The notes under the pieces were generated by a model. The model was given only the letters and a program-made list of their open reading frames with translations. It had not been told where the DNA came from and made no database searches. Shown here in pieces: positions 37,238 through 42,233 of a DNA stretch of 42,233 nt (position 1 is its first letter; the number at the start of each line of letters is the position of its first letter). Origin of the DNA: a virus; the IMG/VR virus record IMGVR_UViG_3300019927_000058, positions 64,001 through 106,233 of that record; one strand, 5' to 3'. Made by a program: the position numbers and the translations under genes.

Positions 37238-37534
37238 ATGGGTCTATTCACAAGTGACTCAAGCGATGAAGGTTGTACAGCACATCATTATGGTGAAGCA
37301 TACGTAGATTGGGACCGATCAGAAGTAAAAGAAACGATTACAAACAACGAAACATATGTACTTGAAATCATCCCAGATAAAGTCCAGTCATGTCAACATG
37401 AAGGATGCAATGAAATGAAAAGATACTCCGGTGAAAGATTTACTGTTCCCCTTTCTGCTCTTTCTAAATTTAATAAACGTGAAAGAGTAGAACAGATAGA
37501 AGAATTAATTAAAGAACACGACGAAGAAGAATAA
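37238..37534 (+). CDS. Hypothetical protein with CxxxxC motif
   Basis: 98 residues; one C-Q-H-E-G-C motif mid-protein with His13-14 and Cys13-type residues could form a metal site. Acidic helical end. Monocistronic. Confidence 0.65.
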   Translation: MGLFTSDSSDEGCTAHHYGEAYVDWDRSEVKETITNNETYVLEIIPDKVQSCQHEGCNEMKRYSGERFTVPLSALSKFNKRERVEQIEELIKEHDEEE

Positions 37535-37549
37535 CGAAACTCTTTTGTC
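37535..37549 (+). promoter_or_regulatory. BRE/TATA promoter
   Basis: CGAAAC then TCTTTTGTC, 23 nt before ATG 37573; leaderless. Confidence 0.6.
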
Positions 37550-37572
37550 CTCGGCTGTTTTACGTTAACTGT

Positions 37573-37761
37573 ATGCGAGACGAAGATGTTATTCAGCGAG
37601 AGATGGAGAGTGCGAAAGATACTGCTGATGAACTTGATGACGGTGATCCATTGGAAGCACTCGTTGCTCAGACAGTCTACAAGACGCTTCAGTGGGTCGA
37701 TGGTGAAGGCGAAGAAGAACTTGATGAAGAATTACTAAAGATGTATGACGATGAAGATTGA
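37573..37761 (+). CDS. Very acidic small protein
   Basis: 62 residues, more than a third Asp/Glu, helical. Overlaps the HTH gene that follows. Unknown function; might mimic DNA charge, but nothing else supports that. Confidence 0.65.
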   Translation: MRDEDVIQREMESAKDTADELDDGDPLEALVAQTVYKTLQWVDGEGEEELDEELLKMYDDED

Positions 37762-38221
37762 ACTAAACGATAATACAGTCCGTTTGACGGAAAGTGGTAT
37801 AATCAAAACCGAAATCAGCGATAGTTATCCTACTATTACTGATGAATTCTACCCGATGTGCGGGAATACTATTCAAACACAGATTGACAACATTATTGTT
37901 CAGCCCAACACATACAAAAAGAGAGTGTTCGATTTCAAAGATAAAGAGTATCTAAAAAGAGAAATTCAGGATAAAAATAGAACAATTTATAATATCGCTA
38001 AAGACTTCAATACGAACGAATCAACAATTCGTCCTTATGTAAAAAAGCATAATATTGAGAATCCATTGAAGGATAAAGAGCAATTAGAAGAGCTTTGGGA
38101 AGAACATGGTTCCATTTCAGACATTGCAAAAGATGTTAATGCAGAAACTTACGAAGTGAAGATTGCTCTGGAACAAAAGAACATCATCGACCCATACGGA
38201 AACAACAAAGCATATTCATGA
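37745..38221 (+). CDS. Helix-turn-helix DNA-binding protein
   Basis: 158 residues with two HTH-like units: RTIYNIAKDFNTNESTIRPYV (about 94-114) and GSISDIAKDVNAETYEVKIAL (about 126-146). Likely a DNA-binding regulator or recombination helper. Starts inside the previous gene; overlaps the HNH gene by 4 nt. Confidence 0.72.
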   Translation: MTMKIELNDNTVRLTESGIIKTEISDSYPTITDEFYPMCGNTIQTQIDNIIVQPNTYKKRVFDFKDKEYLKREIQDKNRTIYNIAKDFNTNESTIRPYVKKHNIENPLKDKEQLEELWEEHGSISDIAKDVNAETYEVKIALEQKNIIDPYGNNKAYS

Positions 38222-38862
38222 ACGTTGAAATCATTGAAGCGACTAACAATCCATGTCCTACTTGTGGAAAAGGTTTTGATACAGAACAAGGTAAGAAAAC
38301 ACATCATGCACACCAACATGGAGTGTCCATTGCTAAAGAAGAGAAAGAATGTGAAGAATGTGGAGAAGTTTTTGAAAGTTATTCATATAGAAATAGGAAA
38401 TTTTGCAGCCGTAAATGCCTTGGAAAGTATACAACAGGAGAAGGAGCAGATAATCAAAACTGGAAACCTGATATAGTCCTTTCTTGTGAGATGTGCGGGG
38501 AGGATTTTGAAGTTCCTCCTAAAAGACAAGAAGAAGCGAGGTTTTGCAGTTATAATTGTGCAAACGAGTGGAAATCAAAAGAATACAAAGGCGAAAATCA
38601 TCATCGATGGAAAGATAGCGTTGACAGGCTCTACTACGGTCGCAAGTGGGAAGACATAAGAGAGAACGTCATTGAGAGAGATAACAGTAAATGTCAAGCT
38701 TGTGGTTCAGGAGATGATATTAGTATTCATCATATTACTCCTTTCAGAGATTTTGACGATATAGAAAAAGCTAATAGTATGGAGAATCTTATATCCCTTT
38801 GCAGAAGTTGTCACACGAGAGTTGAGTTTGATAAAATAGAATGCCCGGAGGTAAATACATGA
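38218..38862 (+). CDS. HNH endonuclease with zinc fingers
   Basis: 214 residues. Zinc knuckles at the N-terminus (CPTCGKGF..H..H, then CEECGEVF, then CEMCG), a GENHHRWK linker typical of homing-type proteins, and a C-terminal HNH core: CQACG..SIHHITPF..NLISLCRSCH. Probably a site-specific nicking or cutting enzyme, perhaps a free-standing homing endonuclease. It ends inside the thyX start region. Confidence 0.85.
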   Translation: MNVEIIEATNNPCPTCGKGFDTEQGKKTHHAHQHGVSIAKEEKECEECGEVFESYSYRNRKFCSRKCLGKYTTGEGADNQNWKPDIVLSCEMCGEDFEVPPKRQEEARFCSYNCANEWKSKEYKGENHHRWKDSVDRLYYGRKWEDIRENVIERDNSKCQACGSGDDISIHHITPFRDFDDIEKANSMENLISLCRSCHTRVEFDKIECPEVNT

Positions 38863-39584
38863 ATATTGAAATTCTTGAAAGCACACCAAATCCCGACGAA
38901 TTAATGTGCCGTGCAGCTAGATCAGATTATGGGGCAAACGCAACAGCAGACTTTGATGAGGTAATGGAACCCGTTGATGGGAACACAATTGAAGAGAAGA
39001 AAGAAAATCTTATTTCTAAACTATTCGATAGGGGGCACTTTGGAATTGCAGAGCATCCAACTCTAACTGTCTCTATCCGTGGAGTTAGTCGCGCACTCAT
39101 GGCTCAACTAACACGCCATAGAAACGCCTCATTCGATATTATGAGTATGAGGTACGTAGAAGTTGATGATCCTGATGTGTACGAATTCCCCGGAATAGAT
39201 GATTCAGAGCCAACGGGAAGAGGTGCAGAATTCCATGATTTCTACAAAAACGAACCTGATGATACTATTCCAGAATACCGAAGAGATGCATATGAAAATG
39301 CAATAGAAAATTCTTATAATGAATATCAAGCACTGCTTGAAATGGGAGTAGCACCAGAACACGCTCGCATGGTTCTCCCTATTGGAAGTAAAGTAAATAT
39401 TGTAATGACAATCAATGTCCGTTCTCTTCTCCATATCGCAGATATGAGAGCAGCGGCGGATGCTCAAAAAGAAATCCGAGATATGACAGAAGAACTTCTT
39501 GATGTTGCAGAAGAATGGTGTCCTGTTGCTCTCAATGTATATAATGAAGAATTGAAGAACCGGAAAAATAGACTATCACCATGA
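38859..39584 (+). CDS. thyX: Flavin-dependent thymidylate synthase ThyX
   Basis: 241 residues from ATG 38859. GGAGGT at 38847-38852 gives a Shine-Dalgarno site 6 nt upstream, which decides this start over the ATG at 38841. The ThyX signature RHRx7S is present (Arg86-Ser96), followed by MRY. The enzyme makes dTMP from dUMP with FAD, NADPH and methylene-tetrahydrofolate. It fits viral dNTP supply together with the RNR at the right edge. Confidence 0.95.
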   Translation: MNIEILESTPNPDELMCRAARSDYGANATADFDEVMEPVDGNTIEEKKENLISKLFDRGHFGIAEHPTLTVSIRGVSRALMAQLTRHRNASFDIMSMRYVEVDDPDVYEFPGIDDSEPTGRGAEFHDFYKNEPDDTIPEYRRDAYENAIENSYNEYQALLEMGVAPEHARMVLPIGSKVNIVMTINVRSLLHIADMRAAADAQKEIRDMTEELLDVAEEWCPVALNVYNEELKNRKNRLSP

Positions 39585-39736
39585 AAAACAGTCAACTCTT
39601 ATTCTTTTTTATCATTGCTATGGCAACATATGATTGGTTAGGAAATGTATCAGAAATTGAGCTTTGGGGAGTGATGATTGTTCTTGCAATATCGACAATC
39701 TTATTCCAACTTGAAGATATGGAGGAAGAATTATGA
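39581..39736 (+). CDS. Small membrane protein
   Basis: 51 residues with hydrophobic segments 5-16 and 28-43. ATGA overlaps on both sides. Function unknown. Confidence 0.65.
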   Translation: MKNSQLLFFFIIAMATYDWLGNVSEIELWGVMIVLAISTILFQLEDMEEEL

Positions 39737-40077
39737 CTAAGAATCCAGAACAAAAAACGAATGACGCTTCCATTCTTTTGAATCTCCCCGAAGAAGACAG
39801 GGATGAATTTCAGAATAATACTGATAACCAATCAGAAACTCTCCGAAGGCTTCTCCGTGCATACAATCAAGCAGAAGGAAAATACGAAGTTGGGGATGAT
39901 CTGGAGTACATCAATGTTCTTGTTCTGAAAACATATAGGAATGCTATCGAACAGAATATTCAAGTTCTCGAAAATCAAGTTGACAAAATCGATGAAGAAT
40001 TAGAAAAGTTTGAGAAAGAAGAGGAAGATAATGTTATGATTGAAATTGACTTGGATATAGCAACAAAGAATCTATGA
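39733..40077 (+). CDS. Ribbon-helix-helix-like protein with coiled coil
   Basis: 114 residues. ILLNLPEEDRDEFQNN..QSETLRRLLRAYNQ (14-46) reads like a ribbon-helix-helix DNA-binding unit, then a long helix with heptads (NQVDKIDEELEKFEKE). Could regulate the surrounding operon; tentative. Coupled to the nuclease gene by ATGA. Confidence 0.65.
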   Translation: MTKNPEQKTNDASILLNLPEEDRDEFQNNTDNQSETLRRLLRAYNQAEGKYEVGDDLEYINVLVLKTYRNAIEQNIQVLENQVDKIDEELEKFEKEEEDNVMIEIDLDIATKNL

Positions 40078-40787
40078 GCAAAAAAGAACAGGTTGAGGTT
40101 ATCATTGATTCCAATGAAGCCTCTCAGAAACCAAAATTGGTTGAAGTATTAGCTCTGCACGAAGATATTGCAGATTACGAAATTAAACCATTGGATGAAG
40201 GAGACTTCATCATCGACAACTGCATCTTTGAACGAAAAACTCCTTCGGACTTTGCAAGTAGCCTTCAGGAAGGTAGGCTTCGGGATCAAGTAGAACGGAT
40301 GGCTGACCATGAAGAAATTCCCTTTATCCTCATCGAAGGAGACATGGAGGATTTCAATAACTTAGAACACACAGATATTCCACCCAAGTCACTCCGAGGT
40401 ATGGATGCCTCTATCGAACTTCGTAACAATATTTCTGTAAAATACTGCTCAACAATAGAACTTCTCGCTGATGAAGCAGTACGATTATCCCGTAAAGAAA
40501 AAGAAGAGGTATCAGTTACTCAAGCACGTCAGACGGATGCTGTGAAAGAAACTACGTTCCTTGAGCGTGTTTTCCTCGCCATTGAGGGCATTGGACCAAA
40601 GACAGCAGAAAGCTTATCTCAGCAATTTGAAAGCCTCTCAGATGCTATTGAATCCGAAGCAGATGACTTTGAATCTGTTGAAGGCATTGGGCCGGAGACT
40701 TCCGAGAAAATAATCTCATCGCTACATAGTCAAAGTCATTTACCTGAAAAAGATGAAGAGCAGGAGAGCAAGGTCTACAATATCTAA
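40074..40787 (+). CDS. ERCC4/XPF-type nuclease with HhH
   Basis: 237 residues. Catalytic motif set of the ERCC4 domain: IDSNE (11-15), GDF (43-45) and ERKTPSDF (53-60, the ERKxxxD site). The C-terminal third has two GIGP-type HhH hairpins (IEGIGPKTAE, VEGIGPETSE), as in XPF/Hef/Mus81. It likely cuts branched or flap DNA during viral replication or repair. The helicase domain of Hef is absent. Its stop overlaps the convergent - strand gene. Confidence 0.9.
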   Translation: MSKKEQVEVIIDSNEASQKPKLVEVLALHEDIADYEIKPLDEGDFIIDNCIFERKTPSDFASSLQEGRLRDQVERMADHEEIPFILIEGDMEDFNNLEHTDIPPKSLRGMDASIELRNNISVKYCSTIELLADEAVRLSRKEKEEVSVTQARQTDAVKETTFLERVFLAIEGIGPKTAESLSQQFESLSDAIESEADDFESVEGIGPETSEKIISSLHSQSHLPEKDEEQESKVYNI

Positions 40788-40924
40788 TGTGAACGATACC
40801 ATTCTCCGGTACAAGAATTGCACTCATACACAGTAAATTGCTTATCATTTTCCTCAACAACGTCTTGAGGTTTTCCTAACGAATCAGTACATTCAGGACA
40901 CCGGGCGCTATCGGTAATCTTCAT
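40784..40924 (-). CDS. Zinc-ribbon protein
   Basis: 46 residues: CPEC (9-12) and C-N-S-C (34-37). Last gene of the - strand operon, convergent with and overlapping the ERCC4 gene by 4 nt. Confidence 0.65.
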   Translation of the reverse strand: MKITDSARCPECTDSLGKPQDVVEENDKQFTVYECNSCTGEWYRSH

Positions 40925-40954
40925 TGATTATCAAATAATTATAACAGTTGTTTC

Positions 40955-41206
40955 TTATTCTCCGCGTTCGTCTAACGAAAATTCGTAGTCCATATCAATA
41001 GTTAACTCAAGACCAAGTTCTTCATACACAGGGGAATTATTAATCTTCTTCAGATGCTCATCGATCCTTTCACCGAATTCTTCGGTCATGGAATCTACAT
41101 CTTTAGCACACTCATCAACCATTTCTTCAAGCTCTGAAATGCTTTCTTTTGATATATCAATTCCGTCGATTTCGCTTAATTCAATTTCAATTTGTTCTTC
41201 AGTCAT
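40955..41206 (-). CDS. Acidic helical protein
   Basis: 83 residues from ATG 41206 (a TTG four codons upstream is less likely). Glu/Asp-rich, helical, no family recognised. Starts 2 nt after the upstream gene's stop. Confidence 0.65.
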   Translation of the reverse strand: MTEEQIEIELSEIDGIDISKESISELEEMVDECAKDVDSMTEEFGERIDEHLKKINNSPVYEELGLELTIDMDYEFSLDERGE

Positions 41207-41208
41207 AA

Positions 41209-41553
41209 TCAGCACCAATCGCCTCTAACGAACCAATATCCATCAATCTTCCAAGTCATTTGATCATTGCTATTCGGAGTATAATTATTTTCTTCGCACC
41301 ACTGTACTACCATATCAATAAATTCATCAGAATCTAAAACTTCACCATATTCATTTTTAATGATTTTGCCTCTAACATATTCCTTAAATTCATCAAAGTT
41401 TCTATATGGATGATTCGGTTCATCAGTATCAATATTATGTGTCCAATCATGCCATTTAAACTGAAACACCCAACCACCCGATCTTTTTCCTAAGAAAAGT
41501 CCTTTGTAATAAGCTTCTTCTTCTGAAGTAACAGCGTAATAATTGGTACTCAT
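41209..41553 (-). CDS. Phage-type protein of the MSTNYY family
   Basis: 114 residues: MSTNYYAVT.. then GLFLGKRSGGWVFQFKWH, matching the small phage family that starts M[AS]TNYY and carries an H/L-I-G-K-S-[AS]-GW-x-F motif. Some members have an N-terminal zinc knuckle; here it is absent. Function unknown, but its presence supports a viral origin. Confidence 0.75.
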   Translation of the reverse strand: MSTNYYAVTSEEEAYYKGLFLGKRSGGWVFQFKWHDWTHNIDTDEPNHPYRNFDEFKEYVRGKIIKNEYGEVLDSDEFIDMVVQWCEENNYTPNSNDQMTWKIDGYWFVRGDWC

Positions 41554-41837
41554 GATTTAATAGTCGTTTCAACAGCAGCTTCACCACCAGTATCTATCAA
41601 TTCCGATACTTCTTCAGCGACAACGAAAGAAACTTCATGGATTCCATCTGTTCTGATAAGGAAATAACCATAATCTATTTCATCAAAATCATCGATCCAA
41701 CAGGTTACTGGTTGAATTGTATCAAAACCCCGGCTTTCTTTCTGATACTCTTCTGCTTCTTCACGGGTTTCAAAAGTCGGTCCTACATCCCAGTGATTTT
41801 CTGGTCCACCAGCAATTAATGTCCATGCACGAGACAT
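41550..41837 (-). CDS. Hypothetical protein
   Basis: 95 residues: WTLIAGGPENHWDVGPTFETREEAEEYQKE reads as a strand then helix typical of small mobile-element proteins with no known role. First gene of the - strand unit; ATGA overlap with the next. Confidence 0.7.
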   Translation of the reverse strand: MSRAWTLIAGGPENHWDVGPTFETREEAEEYQKESRGFDTIQPVTCWIDDFDEIDYGYFLIRTDGIHEVSFVVAEEVSELIDTGGEAAVETTIKS

Positions 41838-41860
41838 GGAATATATTTATTCTCTACAAA

Positions 41861-41867
41861 CTAAAAG
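41861..41867 (-). promoter_or_regulatory. TATA box for - strand unit
   Basis: On the - strand CTTTTAG lies about 23 nt before ATG 41837, the leaderless spacing. Confidence 0.5.
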
Positions 41868-41880
41868 CTATTGCTTCACA

Positions 41881-42021
41881 TCAACGTTTCGACCATCCAC
41901 ATGTCGAATTGGGGCATTCTTCACAACCTTCTTTATAAACAAGCATCTGACCACAATCAGGACATTCTCGGCCTGTTTTTTCTTGTTCAAAATTCTCTGG
42001 TACAACGGTTGTATGATTCAT
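41881..42021 (-). CDS. Free-standing RNR-type zinc ribbon
   Basis: 46 residues: TGRECPDCGQMLVYKEGCEECP..C matches the C-terminal zinc ribbon found on many B12-dependent reductases and archaeal RNRs (CPxCG..L..xEGCxxC). Here it is a separate gene 14 nt behind the RNR gene. It may help RNR re-reduction or act on its own. Confidence 0.75.
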   Translation of the reverse strand: MNHTTVVPENFEQEKTGRECPDCGQMLVYKEGCEECPNSTCGWSKR

Positions 42022-42035
42022 AATTAACTTAACGT

Positions 42036-42233
42036 TTATCCTTCACAAGCAGCACACTGTAGAATCTCCTGACTGAATTTCTGTGCAGCATTAACACTTT
42101 TCTGATAATACAGACTCTTGACACCACTTTCCCATGCTTCAATATACAATTGGTTAATATCCTTAATACTTACTTTGTCGGGATCAATTGAAAGATTGAG
42201 GCTTTGAGACTGGTCAATATATTGTTGTCTCTG
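42036..42233 (-). CDS. nrdA: Ribonucleotide reductase large subunit, C-terminal part
   Basis: The last 65 residues of the protein, cut by the window edge. YIDQSQSLNL then LYIEAWESGVKSLYYQKS is the class I alpha-subunit C-terminal signature, and the protein ends CAACEG, the redox-active cysteine pair that thioredoxin-type partners re-reduce. Makes dNDPs; together with ThyX it feeds viral DNA synthesis. Confidence 0.9.
   Translation of the reverse strand, partial: QRQQYIDQSQSLNLSIDPDKVSIKDINQLYIEAWESGVKSLYYQKSVNAAQKFSQEILQCAACEG

Noticed and set aside
37573-37761. Very acidic protein as an anti-restriction DNA mimic
   Set aside because: Nearly all proteins here are acidic, as in halophiles, so charge alone is no evidence.

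Overview
The window looks like part of a large haloarchaeal virus, probably tailed, or a related virus-like replicon of low GC. Four things suggest this. The predicted proteins are very rich in Asp and Glu. Many genes have haloarchaea-style promoters: a purine-rich CGAAA-like BRE, then a T/A-rich TATA box 22-26 bases before an ATG or GTG, with almost no leader. Genes are short, packed and overlap as ATGA or TAATG. There are many tiny CxxC zinc-ribbon proteins beside virus-typical nucleotide and nucleic-acid enzymes (ThyX, MazG-like, NrdA, RNase H, ERCC4 nuclease, RtcB). No capsid, portal, terminase or tail gene is visible, so the virus assignment is inference. No tRNA, rRNA, CRISPR array or insertion sequence was found.

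Left block (1-11935, all + strand). Operons carry zinc ribbons, a SpoVR-family protein, a HAD-like phosphatase, a HhH protein, a KOW-like repeat protein, RtcB RNA ligase, a MazG-like pyrophosphatase and a SLOG/DUF2493-like protein, among many unknowns.

Non-coding block (11936-15440). About 3.5 kb holds no credible gene. It contains a T/C-rich tract, a set of inverted repeats, an AT-rich stretch where C-rich sequence changes to G-rich on the + strand (a possible replication origin), and about 2.1 kb that reads as one very large structured RNA. That stretch has dozens of perfect short helices, nested long-range helices, GNRA-type loops and G.U pairs that fit only + strand RNA.

Central accessory block (15440-31700, all + strand). 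There are about 55 small, mostly unrecognised genes. Nearly every transcription unit starts with the same layout: a T/A-rich box ending TTTT, then within a few bases a perfect stem-loop of 13-21 nt, then usually 6-12 nt, then ATG. The stem sequence differs between genes but pairing is kept, including a few G.U pairs. Genes inside operons lack it. Several copies precede no gene. A second repeat, GGGGATT-N8-AAYCTCGCATG-TTTT, of constant length 31, occurs upstream of some of these units. The block ends with a 359-residue MoxR/CobS-like AAA+ ATPase.

Right block (31700-40787, + strand). A CobT-like VWA protein, RNase H, unknown small proteins, an HTH protein, an HNH endonuclease, ThyX, a ribbon-helix-helix-like protein and an ERCC4/XPF-type nuclease. 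From 40784 to the end the genes are on the - strand: small unknown proteins and, entering from the right edge, the C-terminus of a ribonucleotide reductase large subunit followed by a separate zinc-ribbon gene.

Taken together, the flanks supply dNTP synthesis, DNA/RNA processing and an AAA+/VWA machine. The centre looks like a separately regulated region of small proteins next to a candidate origin and a giant non-coding RNA. The stem-loop promoter family and the giant RNA are the two most unusual features.
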